From Microbacterium binotii (GTDB lineage: Bacteria > Actinomycetota > Actinomycetes > Actinomycetales > Microbacteriaceae), in assembly GCF_021398715.1 (NCBI RefSeq), contig NZ_CP090347.1, forward strand, positions 930,001 through 994,000: a stretch of 64,000 nucleotides of DNA, given 5' to 3'. Of this stretch, positions 1 to 6,946 are shown piece by piece. The notes beneath the pieces were generated by a model. It was not told the DNA's origin. It ran no database searches and worked only from the letters and a program-made list of their open reading frames with translations. The first letter of the stretch is position 1, and every line of letters begins with the position of its first letter. The translations under genes were made by a program, and so were the position numbers.

Positions 1-865
1 TGATCGAGAGCGAGTCGCGGACGCTGCGCTGCACCGCGGCCGCGTACACGGTGTTGGGGGACTCGCGGAAGGCACGCGTGAGCTCGGCCGTGCGTTCGAC
101 GTCGCTGCGCCGGGGTGGGAAGACCGGGATGAGGAGCGCGATGGCGACGCCGGCGAGGGTCGCGTGCACGCCCGACAGCAGCACGACGATCCAGAGGGCG
201 ATGCCGAGGGCCGCGTAGGAGAAGCCTCGGCCGTACGGCAGGAAGCGCACCAGGGCGATCAGACCCATGAGCACGACAGCCACCACGAGGGCCGCGAGGT
301 TGAGGCTGTCGGAGTAGAAGACGCCGATCACCAGCAGCGCCCCGATGTCGTCCACGACGGCGAGGGTCAGCAGGAACGCGCGCAGGCGAGCGGGGAACTT
401 GGGGCCGATGATAGCGAGGGCCCCCAGCAGGAACGCCGTGTCGGTGGAGATCACGACACCCCACGCGTGACTCTCGTCGGTGCCGAGGGTGAAGAGGATG
501 AAGATCCCCGCCGGCACCACGAGCCCCGCGACCGCCGCCGCGATCGGCAGCGTGGCGCGAGCGCGGTCGGTGAGTTCGCCGATGGTCAGTTCGCGTTTGA
601 CTTCGAGTCCGACGAGGAAGAAGAACAGTGTCATCAGCCCGTCGTTGACGAGCGCGTGGAGGTTCGAGTCGATCCGCACATCGCCCACGGCGATCGTGAT
701 GGGCGTCTCCCAGAAGTGCTCGTAGCCCGCACCCCAGGGACTGTTCGCCCAGATGATGGCGAGCGCAGTGGCGATCAGCATCAGGGCAGCCGACAGGCGG
801 TCGGGGGCGATCGGACGCCGCTTCTTCTTGGCGGGGCCGCTGCGCTGCAGTTCGACGCTGGTCAT
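1..865 (-). CDS. nhaA: Na+/H+ antiporter NhaA (3' end missing)
   Basis: Integral membrane antiporter that exchanges cytoplasmic Na+ (or Li+) for external H+ and so controls internal pH and sodium. The frame opens at an ATG at 865 and is still open at the left edge, so the C-terminal part is outside the window. About 288 residues are visible. They contain several hydrophobic segments, a GLEVKREL stretch, and the family hallmark of paired aspartates in LAVVDDIGALLVI, corresponding to the Na+-binding Asp pair of E. coli NhaA. An HATLAGVAIALLIP segment also fits the family. The N-terminus is short, polar and Lys-rich. Family assignment is secure; the exact start and the missing C-terminus are not. 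Confidence 0.93.
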   Translation of the reverse strand, partial: MTSVELQRSGPAKKKRRPIAPDRLSAALMLIATALAIIWANSPWGAGYEHFWETPITIAVGDVRIDSNLHALVNDGLMTLFFFLVGLEVKRELTIGELTDRARATLPIAAAVAGLVVPAGIFILFTLGTDESHAWGVVISTDTAFLLGALAIIGPKFPARLRAFLLTLAVVDDIGALLVIGVFYSDSLNLAALVVAVVLMGLIALVRFLPYGRGFSYAALGIALWIVVLLSGVHATLAGVAIALLIPVFPPRRSDVERTAELTRAFRESPNTVYAAAVQRSVRDSLSI

Positions 866-991
866 CGGGCTCCTCCCGGGCGCGGATGCGGGATCACGGG
901 CGAACGCCCAGGAGGAAGTCTGCCGCATCCGGGGGCGGGCGGGGCGAGTGAGAGGGGCCCCGTCTGACCCACCCTGACGGAGCGCTCCCGA

Positions 992-1273
992 TCAGCGCTG
1001 CATCGGGCGCCAGGACTCCAGGAATGCCGAGACCGTGAGCGTCTCCATCTCCAGCTCGATCTTGCCGAACAGATGCGACGCCATGTTGGCATCGGTGGGG
1101 ATGCGCAGAACGAGCGCCTGGGTGTCGATCCGCCGCACCTCGACGTCGTACATGTTGAGCACACCGGAGCCGAGCAGTGCATCGACCCCCGCACGTATCC
1201 AGCTCGAGGGGCGCGGCACGAGGGCGGCGCTCAGATAGTCGGCGGCGACCTCGTCGTCGGGTGCGGTGTCCAT
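992..1273 (-). CDS. small conserved hypothetical protein
   Basis: Encodes about 93 residues, acidic at the N-terminus with a mixed alpha/beta look afterwards. I do not recognise the family. It has no signal peptide and no membrane segment, so it is probably cytoplasmic. I chose the ATG at 1273 because a GAGAGG purine run lies upstream and the preceding sequence reads through frames that look non-coding. It lies just downstream of, and in the same direction as, the CDGSH protein (27-nt gap), so it probably ends the same transcript. The C-terminus is rich in Glu, Met and Leu. An upstream in-frame start would lengthen it by about 35 residues, which I consider unlikely. Confidence 0.6.
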   Translation of the reverse strand: MDTAPDDEVAADYLSAALVPRPSSWIRAGVDALLGSGVLNMYDVEVRRIDTQALVLRIPTDANMASHLFGKIELEMETLTVSAFLESWRPMQR

Positions 1274-1299
1274 GCCCCCATCCTCTCGTGACGGGCGGC

Positions 1300-1500
1300 T
1301 CACTCGTCCGTATGGAAGCCCGCCGCCTTGTGTGTGCCGTCGCAGAACGGCTTGATGCTCGACAGTCCGCAGCGGCACAGGGCGACGGTGCGACGACGGC
1401 GCTCGACGGCGTTGCCGGCCGCATCCACGATCCGCGCCTCGCCGCGCACGAGCAGCGGGCCGTCCGGATAGGCAGTGATCGTGACGGGCTCATCGCTCAT
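1300..1500 (-). CDS. CDGSH-type iron-sulfur protein
   Basis: Small (66-residue) protein with the CDGSH iron-sulfur (mitoNEET-type) signature C-x-C-x9-C-D-G-x-H: the residues read CRCGLSSIKPFCDGTH near the C-terminus. Three Cys and one His in this family ligate a redox-active 2Fe-2S cluster. It is predicted to be cytoplasmic and to act in electron or cluster transfer. Its ATG overlaps the TGA of the upstream gene in an ATGA, so the two are translationally coupled. That upstream gene is a haem-oxygenase-like di-iron protein, a plausible redox partner. The longer upstream reading is rejected because it would overlap the partner gene by about 85 nt. The partnership is inference from coupling. Confidence 0.85.
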   Translation of the reverse strand: MSDEPVTITAYPDGPLLVRGEARIVDAAGNAVERRRRTVALCRCGLSSIKPFCDGTHKAAGFHTDE

Positions 1501-2576
1501 GCGGCACCGCCACGCAGCGAGGAGACGCCGTTCGTGAAGGCGTCGTACATGTGCTGCGCGACCCAGCCGTCGACGGCGAGGCACGCGGCGGCGCCGAACA
1601 TGATGTCGGCGAGGAGATCGGGTCGGTCCTCCGCCAGGGTGCCCGCGAGATCCCGGCCGGCGATCTGCTCGTGCACGGCGTCGGCTTCGACGTGCTCGTC
1701 GAAATAGTCGGTCACGTCCTCGCCGTAGCCGAGCCGGCGAAGGCCGTCGCCGTAGAGACGATTGGGGATCGACGACGTCATCTCGAAGGCGGCCAGGTGG
1801 CCGACGATGGCGCCGAGCAGGCGACGGTTCAATCCGAACATCGACATCGCGTTGTGCGAGGCCAGGGTCACGGCCGGAACGTCGTCGACATACGCGCCGT
1901 AGCGATCATCGAGGCCGGCGGCGCGGATGGTGCGCGCGAAGATCTCGGCATGCACGCGGTCGGGGCGGCCCCCGCCGTACTCATCGGACTGGATTTCCAC
2001 GAGCGCAGCCTTCGCGCGCCCGCGCAGCCGGGGGATCGCCCACGAGTGCGGGTCGGCTTCGCGCAGGGTGTAGACCGTGCGTTGGATGAGGAACTCGCGC
2101 GCCTGCTCGTCCGTCGCCTTGCGGGCGAGGTAGCGCGACAGGCTCGGGCCGCTGTCATCGGCGGTCAGCGTGAACAGCGCCTGCGCGACGTCGGCGGCGG
2201 AAGGAGCCGGAAGCACGGGCACCGAAACCTCTCGGCGCAAGGCGGCTTCGAACGCCGACTCGAGGAGCTGCCGGACGGTGAGGAGTTCCGCGTCCCATTC
2301 CAGCGTGGCGTCGAGGCCGTCGAGCGAGCCGTAGGCGTTCGCGTACAGGCAGAACAGCGCGAGCTGGATGTCGTCGTCCCGGACGATGTCCGACGTGGCC
2401 GCGAGGGCGCGCTCGCCCCGCGCGGCCAGATCGTCGCCCGCCGCAGAACCGGAGAGGCGCAGCGCGACGGCCGCACTCAGCGGGCCGCGGGCGGCGAAGG
2501 GCAGACCGGGCAGCATCGCCCGGGGGATGGCGGTCAGTGACACGAGTGCTCCGATCGTTCGGGGGAACGTCTGCAT
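1497..2576 (-). CDS. haem-oxygenase-like di-iron (iron-containing redox enzyme) protein
   Basis: About 359 residues, all-helical, matching the iron-containing redox enzyme family (Haem_oxygenas_2 type). The visible signature is an EIQSDEYGGG stretch followed by an HAEIF helix, and later FDEHVEADAVHEQIA. These Glu, Asp and His residues are the expected metal ligands of haem-oxygenase-like di-iron oxidases. Substrate unknown; members of the wider superfamily oxidise amino acids or fatty acids. The start is placed at the ATG at 2576, because the extra N-terminal frame runs into BLUF-gene sequence and has shadow composition. It is coupled by ATGA overlap to the downstream CDGSH gene and follows the BLUF gene by 58 nt. 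Confidence 0.8.
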   Translation of the reverse strand: MQTFPRTIGALVSLTAIPRAMLPGLPFAARGPLSAAVALRLSGSAAGDDLAARGERALAATSDIVRDDDIQLALFCLYANAYGSLDGLDATLEWDAELLTVRQLLESAFEAALRREVSVPVLPAPSAADVAQALFTLTADDSGPSLSRYLARKATDEQAREFLIQRTVYTLREADPHSWAIPRLRGRAKAALVEIQSDEYGGGRPDRVHAEIFARTIRAAGLDDRYGAYVDDVPAVTLASHNAMSMFGLNRRLLGAIVGHLAAFEMTSSIPNRLYGDGLRRLGYGEDVTDYFDEHVEADAVHEQIAGRDLAGTLAEDRPDLLADIMFGAAACLAVDGWVAQHMYDAFTNGVSSLRGGAA

Positions 2577-2634
2577 CTCACCCGTTCCCGCGCCGGGGCG
2601 AAGGGGGCTTGACACGTCGGAGCGCGCGGCGCGC

Positions 2635-3078
2635 TCAGTCCCCCTGATGCCGGCTGCGCACCCGGAACCACAGGGTGAGCTCGCCGATGGCCCGCAGCAC
2701 GTTGTCCGGGTCGTCCTGGTCGCCGAGGTCGTCGAACGTGTCGCGGAAGCCGTCGGGGGCCGGATGCGATGGGGGCGAGATGGGCTCATATCCCATGCTC
2801 CACTCCGAGAACCGTCGCTCACGGATCTCCTCGTCCCGCACGATCCGCACGTCGGCATGCCGGGGATCCTCCTGGATCACCCGCATCAGGTCGCGCACCT
2901 CCGCATCCGGGCCCTCGAGGATCTGGATGAAGTGTCCCGCCCGATACAGGAGCATGCCGGTGATTCCGCGGCGAGCGTTCGATTCCCGGCTGACGGAGAG
3001 CAGCTGCTCCAGGTCGGGGTCGGTGAAGGGGGCGCGCGCGTGACTGGTGTAGACGACGGAGATCAACGGCTCGGTCAC
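2635..3078 (-). CDS. BLUF-domain blue-light photoreceptor
   Basis: A 147-residue protein consisting of one BLUF (sensor of blue light using FAD) domain and a short C-terminal tail. The photochemically essential residues are all visible: Tyr10 (VVYTS), Asn34 (RESNARRGITG), Gln52 (GHFIQILEG) and the Trp93/Met95 region (FSEWSMGY). This is therefore likely to be a functional flavin photoreceptor. The tail (about residues 100-147) has no recognisable output domain, so it is a short stand-alone BLUF that must signal by protein contact. It lies 13 nt after a small gene in the same direction and upstream of the di-iron/CDGSH pair. Soluble, cytoplasmic. Confidence 0.92.
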   Translation of the reverse strand: MTEPLISVVYTSHARAPFTDPDLEQLLSVSRESNARRGITGMLLYRAGHFIQILEGPDAEVRDLMRVIQEDPRHADVRIVRDEEIRERRFSEWSMGYEPISPPSHPAPDGFRDTFDDLGDQDDPDNVLRAIGELTLWFRVRSRHQGD

Positions 3079-3091
3079 GGTGGGGACTCCT

Positions 3092-3319
3092 TCAGCGCCG
3101 GACAGGATGCGGGCGCGGCGGCTGCGCGGTGAGTGCGCTCATCGCGTGGGTGATCACGGCGAAGCGCCCCGCAGGGCGCGAGTGCATGTCGAAAGCTGCG
3201 AAGGCGCCGTCGGCCTGTCGCTCGATGTAGCCGAGGAACTCGCCCCACCTGCTGCCGACGTGGAAACCGTCTTCGACGCGCGCCCAGACGACGCCCGCGG
3301 CGTTCGGGTCCGTCGTCAT
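3092..3319 (-). CDS. small protein, paralogue of the 57381-57722 gene
   Basis: Encodes 75 residues. I do not recognise a named family, but it clearly resembles the protein at 57381-57722 in this window. Both share GEFLGYIER / GDFFGYIDR followed by a DG-x-F-x-AFD-x5-P-x-GR pattern and an Ala-rich helix ending LT. This copy lacks the C-terminal membrane segment of its paralogue and is therefore soluble. Its ATG overlaps the TGA of the upstream gene (ATGA), exactly the arrangement seen for the paralogue. The pair behaves as a duplicated two-gene module. It lies directly upstream of the BLUF gene. Function unknown. Confidence 0.72.
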   Translation of the reverse strand: MTTDPNAAGVVWARVEDGFHVGSRWGEFLGYIERQADGAFAAFDMHSRPAGRFAVITHAMSALTAQPPRPHPVRR

Positions 3320-3510
3320 GATGTGGCCGCGCCATCCTGGCGCCGTGCCGCCCAGATCTCCTCGATGGCGTCTCGGTGCGAGCTGTGGAGGTACAGAGAG
3401 CGGTAGCTCAGCGAGAAGCTGTCGGGGGTGATGGCGTCCGTGTAGTGCACCACGATCGCGCTGTCGAGCCCGAGCAGCCGCTGCACCTCCGCGTTCACGC
3501 GCTCAGGCAT
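3316..3510 (-). CDS. short DUF7882-like protein (module partner)
   Basis: Encodes 64 residues. Residues DSFSLSYRSLYLHSS align with ESFTLNLR...TLWIHSS of the larger protein at 57719-58045, so I read it as a shortened, diverged relative of that family (the DUF7882 name is from memory and uncertain). It lacks the N-terminal GQLYY and the C-terminal part of the larger copy. Its start overlaps by 8 nt a 19-codon reading frame (3503-3562) that begins 6 nt after a TACGTT box, so it may be translationally coupled to a leaderless leader peptide. It overlaps the next gene by ATGA. Soluble; function unknown. Confidence 0.62.
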   Translation of the reverse strand: MPERVNAEVQRLLGLDSAIVVHYTDAITPDSFSLSYRSLYLHSSHRDAIEEIWAARRQDGAATS

Positions 3511-3562
3511 GCTCGCGCAGCCCTCGAAGCGGGGCGGCGAACGTCGGGATGCGTGCCGTCAT
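3503..3562 (-). CDS. candidate leaderless 19-residue leader ORF
   Basis: A 19-codon frame (MTARIPTFAAPLRGLREHA) whose ATG lies exactly 6 nt downstream of TACGTT (minus strand, 3574-3569). This is the same spacing as at other leaderless starts in this window. Its stop overlaps the start of the next gene by 8 nt, so translation could couple. No homology is claimed; it could simply mark the 5' end of the transcript. Confidence 0.4.
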   Translation of the reverse strand: MTARIPTFAAPLRGLREHA

Positions 3563-3639
3563 GACACGAACGTACGCGATGGGGTCCGAAGGCCGGAGGG
3601 GCTTGCGGAGCAGGGCGGGAACGCTTCGCCGACGGGGTG

Positions 3640-4281
3640 TCAGGCGATGAGGCTCGTTCCGCACTCCGCGCAGAAGCGCGACGTGCCGGGGTTCTCCGCG
3701 CGGCAACCGCCGCAGACGCGGACGCTCACCAACGAGGCCCCGCACTCGCCGCAGAACTTGCCGCCGTGCGACTGCGCGCCGCACGAGGGGCAGCGCGGCT
3801 GAGCCTGGCGGCCGAGGTCGACCCCGCCGACGAGGTCAACGGTCTCCAGTCGCTGGCGCATCTGCTGACGCCGGGCCTCGGCCTGCAGCTGCGCGAGCTC
3901 CTCGGTGAGGGCGGGGGAGCAGCGCACGCACTGCCCGACCTGATCGTTCCAGCACACGTCGCCGCACACCCAGTCGCTGCATCCGCGGCACTGGTGGAAC
4001 CGCGGGCCGATCTCCGCGGTGGCGGCGCGCAGCGCCTCGTCCTTCGCGGGGGAGTTGGTGCTGCGATCCAGCAGGTTCTCCGCCATCGAGGTGAACTGCG
4101 ACAGCTGACCCCCGAAGAGGTTGCCCAGGCCGCGGGCGATCTTCTGCCCGGCGGCTCGAGGGTCGCGACGGAACGCGGAGCGGTAGCCGTTTCCGCAGCG
4201 CTCGCAGCGGAACTCGAACTGATAGCCGTCGGCGTTGGAGAGGTCACTGAAGTTGTCGGTGAACGGCACGTGTTCAGACAT
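3640..4281 (-). CDS. zinc-ribbon protein
   Basis: 213 residues with several Cys-x2-Cys pairs that look like treble-clef or zinc-ribbon knuckles. They lie near residue 26 (CERCGNGY), about residues 98-120 (CRGC, CGDVCW, CVRC), and in a C-terminal double zinc ribbon (CPSCGAQ...FCGECG and CGGCRAENPGTSRFCAECG). A helical, basic segment separates the N-terminal and central fingers. There is no signal peptide or membrane segment. Such proteins usually act as binding or scaffold modules, and no catalytic site is visible. An AGGAG ribosome site precedes the ATG at 4281. It is upstream of and co-directional with the small module and BLUF gene, after a 129-nt gap. Confidence 0.78.
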   Translation of the reverse strand: MSEHVPFTDNFSDLSNADGYQFEFRCERCGNGYRSAFRRDPRAAGQKIARGLGNLFGGQLSQFTSMAENLLDRSTNSPAKDEALRAATAEIGPRFHQCRGCSDWVCGDVCWNDQVGQCVRCSPALTEELAQLQAEARRQQMRQRLETVDLVGGVDLGRQAQPRCPSCGAQSHGGKFCGECGASLVSVRVCGGCRAENPGTSRFCAECGTSLIA

Positions 4282-4425
4282 GTCACTCCTGAGGAGAGTC
4301 GGTCGGGTCCGAGGGGGAATCGGATGCCTCGTGCCGGTGCGCCCGGGCGCGATCTGCGTCCTGATCAGACGATAACACCGTGGATTCGGGGTCCAGAACC
4401 GCTGTGGATTGCCGCATCCGCTCAG

Positions 4426-5085
4426 TCAGTGGGCGAGGCTCGAAACGAGGTTGATCGTCGCTGCGACGACCACGACGCCGAGGAGGAACGACAGGAGCGC
4501 ATGGCGAAGGGCCTCGCGTCGGATGGTGCTGCTGGTGATGGTGGTGTCCGACACCTGGTAGGTCATGCCGAGCGTGAATGCGAGGTAGGCGAAGTCGCGG
4601 TAGTCCGGGGGATCGGGCTGGTTGAAGTCGATGCCGCCGTGCTGCGCGTAGTAGAGCGCCGCGTAGCGGAGGCTGAAGAGCACGTGGATGAGAAACCACG
4701 ACGACGCCACCGTGACGACCGCGATGCCGGCCAACTCGAGCCGGGCGGAGTTCGAACTCACGGTGCCCGCCTCGACGAGCACGAGCGCGATGGCGCCGAA
4801 ACTTGCGAGACTGGCCAGCACGAGCAGCGTCTGCGCGGTCGTCCGGGTCGGGTCCTCGCGGGTCGCGTGCTGCTCGGTCTGGACGGCGTCCAGCCGGAGG
4901 ATGCCGAGCCACACCCACACCGAGAAGGTGCCGGCACCCGCGATCCAGCCGATGGCAGGGGCGTAGATCCACGAGGATGTCAGGCCCACGGCGACGGTGA
5001 CGACGAAGAACACGCCGAACAGGACCGTGACCCGCCACCCCGCGCGGTGGCGGCGCGAGGAGAAGTCCCTGGCCGGGGTGCTCAC
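4426..5085 (-). CDS. DUF1345 membrane protein
   Basis: 219-residue integral membrane protein matching DUF1345. Hydrophobic segments lie at about residues 19-37, 42-60, 88-105, 117-135 and 197-215. The family-typical DYRDFAYLAFTLGMTYQVSDT sequence, followed by R-REALRHALLSF, is present near residues 160-195. Molecular function is unknown; members occur in many bacteria as inner-membrane proteins. The start is a GTG at 5085, and the region upstream in this frame is not protein-like. It reads in the same direction as the zinc-ribbon gene but is separated by about 140 nt, so probably has its own promoter. Confidence 0.85.
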   Translation of the reverse strand: MSTPARDFSSRRHRAGWRVTVLFGVFFVVTVAVGLTSSWIYAPAIGWIAGAGTFSVWVWLGILRLDAVQTEQHATREDPTRTTAQTLLVLASLASFGAIALVLVEAGTVSSNSARLELAGIAVVTVASSWFLIHVLFSLRYAALYYAQHGGIDFNQPDPPDYRDFAYLAFTLGMTYQVSDTTITSSTIRREALRHALLSFLLGVVVVAATINLVSSLAH

Positions 5086-5223
5086 GCGCGGGCCGTTCGC
5101 TCTTGCATACCCGGATCGTACGGCGTGCGCGGGGTGGTCGCCGTGAGCGTGTCTCCCGCGCCGGCGGCGTGAGACGGTCCGTGAGTGGCATTCGGCGCGG
5201 AGCGTGAACCGACGCGGAGCCGT

Positions 5224-6060
5224 TCAGCGGAAGAGGCCCTTGTTGTCTTCGACCCACCTGCGGAACGTGCGAGCCGGTTTGCCGGTGATGCGCGTGTACT
5301 CGTCGGACAGCGCGGGGCGGGCGCCGACCGCCTCTCGCCAGTCCTTGATGATCTGGCGTACCCAGACCTCCGGAACATGACGTGACAGCATCGCCGCCGA
5401 CTCTGCTTCGGTCAGCTCGGTGACCGACAGCCCGCGCCCGATGACGTCGCCGATGGTCTCGATCTGCTCGCGCAGCGTGAGGCGTTCGGGACCGCTGAGC
5501 AACGGCGCCTGCCCGATCAGGGTGTCCGAGGTCATCGCGATCACGGCGACATCGGCGATGTCCTGTTCGTGGATGGGGGCCTGCACCGCATCCGGGTAGG
5601 GGAGCGGGACTACGCCGTCGCTCTTGATGCTCCAGCTCCAGCGCGCAGCGTTGCTGGCGAAACCGCCCGGCCGGAGGAACGTGTAAGCGAGTCCCGACTC
5701 CTCCACCGCTCGTTCGACGCGAAGGAAGCGGCCGCCGTTGAAGTCCTCCGCCGCGCCCGGCAGGGTCACGGCGCTGGAGGACAGCAGCACGACGTGTCGC
5801 ACGCGGGAGGCGGCGAGCGTGTCCAGCAGCGGCTTCGGCGCAGCGAGGTCTGCGTAGAGGAACACCCGATCGACGTCCACGAGAGCGCGGGCGAAGGATG
5901 CAGGGTCGTCGAGATCCGCGGCGAAGGTCTGCACGGACGCGGGCAGAGTCAGCTTCTCGGGCGAACGACTGGTCGCGCGAACCTCCGCTCCGCGCTCGAC
6001 GAGCCCATCGACCACCGCGCCTCCCACGGCGCCACTCGCGCCCACCACCAGAACCGACAT
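5224..6060 (-). CDS. NmrA-like NAD(P)-binding reductase
   Basis: 278-residue Rossmann-fold protein of the NmrA/atypical SDR type. The N-terminal VLVVGASGAVGGAVVDGL is the GxxGxxG dinucleotide-binding loop. A central HVVLLSSSAV strand and a later TFLRPGGFASN segment are typical of NmrA-like and quinone-oxidoreductase-like proteins. No classical YxxxK pair is obvious, so it may be a redox sensor or use an atypical site. It is transcribed divergently from a TetR-family gene across an 83-nt region full of inverted repeats, which makes it the likely target of that repressor. Cytoplasmic. The substrate cannot be read from the sequence. Confidence 0.85.
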   Translation of the reverse strand: MSVLVVGASGAVGGAVVDGLVERGAEVRATSRSPEKLTLPASVQTFAADLDDPASFARALVDVDRVFLYADLAAPKPLLDTLAASRVRHVVLLSSSAVTLPGAAEDFNGGRFLRVERAVEESGLAYTFLRPGGFASNAARWSWSIKSDGVVPLPYPDAVQAPIHEQDIADVAVIAMTSDTLIGQAPLLSGPERLTLREQIETIGDVIGRGLSVTELTEAESAAMLSRHVPEVWVRQIIKDWREAVGARPALSDEYTRITGKPARTFRRWVEDNKGLFR

Positions 6061-6079
6061 CGCTCACTCCTCTCGATAA

Positions 6080-6121
6080 CGAACGCTGTTCGCGAACAGT
6101 ATTCGTTACGAACAGCGTTCG
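6080..6121. promoter_or_regulatory. inverted-repeat operators between NmrA-like and TetR genes
   Basis: Three overlapping or adjacent dyads lie in the divergent promoter. CGAAC-GCT-GTTCG is at 6080-6092, a perfect CTGTTCGCGAACAG palindrome is at 6086-6099, and CGAAC-AGC-GTTCG is at 6109-6121. The first and third are reverse complements, so 12-bp arms (6081-6092 and 6109-6120) also form one large inverted repeat. These are likely binding sites of the adjacent TetR regulator, controlling both directions. Confidence 0.75.
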
Positions 6122-6143
6122 TGTCAACTGCTACTCTCGACGT

Positions 6144-6818
6144 ATGGCTTCGACAGACGACGCACCGTCCCGCCGCGGGAGATCCGCTAAGCCGCCGCTT
6201 TCCCGGCAGGCGATTCTGGATGCGGCGAAGCATCTGGTGCGCGCTCACGGGGTCGATGCGCTGACGCTTCGACAGGTCGCGGATCGCGTCGAGACGGGCC
6301 CCGCATCCTTGTATGCGTACTTCGCCAACCGCGACGTTCTGCTCGAACACCTTCTCGATGCGGCATACAGCGAGGTCGATCTCGTCGAGATGGTCGACGA
6401 CGGGTGGAAGCACGCGCTCGCCGCCACGATCGGCAACACCATCGACGCCCTCGGTCGCTACCCGGGACTCGGAGCCGTCGCTCTCGGGACCATTCCGACG
6501 CTGCCGGGTGCGCTCCGGCTCGCAGAGCACGAGCTGGCTCTCATGGAGGCGGGAGGAGTGCCGGGTGATCGTGCCGCGCTGGCGGTCGATCTCATCGCCC
6601 AGTTCGCCGCATCCACCGCGGTCGAGCGTGCCGTGCGTCCCGAGGACGCCGGTGGTGCCGCACAGCGGGGGCGCGTGCGGGCGGCCTATCAGGAGGCCGA
6701 TCCCGAGCGATTCCCCCGCGTGACCCGATCCGCGGCGCTGCTGACCGGTCCGGGGGAGGAGGCTCGACGCGCCTTCGCGATCAACCTCATCGTGAACGGG
6801 ATCGAACGCTCCGAGTGA
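6144..6818 (+). CDS. TetR-family transcriptional regulator
   Basis: 224-residue TetR-type repressor. The N-terminal DNA-binding domain (about residues 19-65) shows the standard pattern SRQAILDAAKHLV...LTLRQVADRVETGPASLYAYFANRDVLL. The C-terminal helical domain binds an unknown ligand. The ATG at 6144 lies exactly 6 nt after TACTCT, so the transcript may be leaderless; no ribosome site is visible. The gene is divergent from the NmrA-like reductase, and the shared region carries strong palindromes, so it probably represses that gene and itself. A perfect AT-rich hairpin immediately follows the stop codon. Confidence 0.93.
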   Translation: MASTDDAPSRRGRSAKPPLSRQAILDAAKHLVRAHGVDALTLRQVADRVETGPASLYAYFANRDVLLEHLLDAAYSEVDLVEMVDDGWKHALAATIGNTIDALGRYPGLGAVALGTIPTLPGALRLAEHELALMEAGGVPGDRAALAVDLIAQFAASTAVERAVRPEDAGGAAQRGRVRAAYQEADPERFPRVTRSAALLTGPGEEARRAFAINLIVNGIERSE

Positions 6819-6819
6819 G

Positions 6820-6851
6820 TGTAAATGCTCAGCCCACGCTGAGCATTTACA
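6820..6851. terminator. perfect 13-bp hairpin after the TetR gene
   Basis: TGTAAATGCTCAG and its exact reverse complement flank a 6-nt loop, two bases after the TetR stop codon. There is no U-run, and the stem is unusually AT-rich for this genome. It may be a terminator or an operator for the large gene that begins at 6947. Confidence 0.5.
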
Positions 6852-6946
6852 TAGCGGAAACACAGAAGCGCATCCGAGAAACACCGCCTCTCTAAGTTCC
6901 GGGGTGGACGTATCCGTCCGTCACCCGAACGCAGGAAGAGGACGCC

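Noticed and set aside
1300..1584. A longer start for the CDGSH protein
   Set aside because: The extension is Arg-rich, overlaps the upstream gene and would break the ATGA coupling.
4283..6127. A 614-codon minus-strand frame covering the DUF1345 and NmrA-like genes
   Set aside because: It is out of frame with two well-supported genes, Arg-rich and without motifs.
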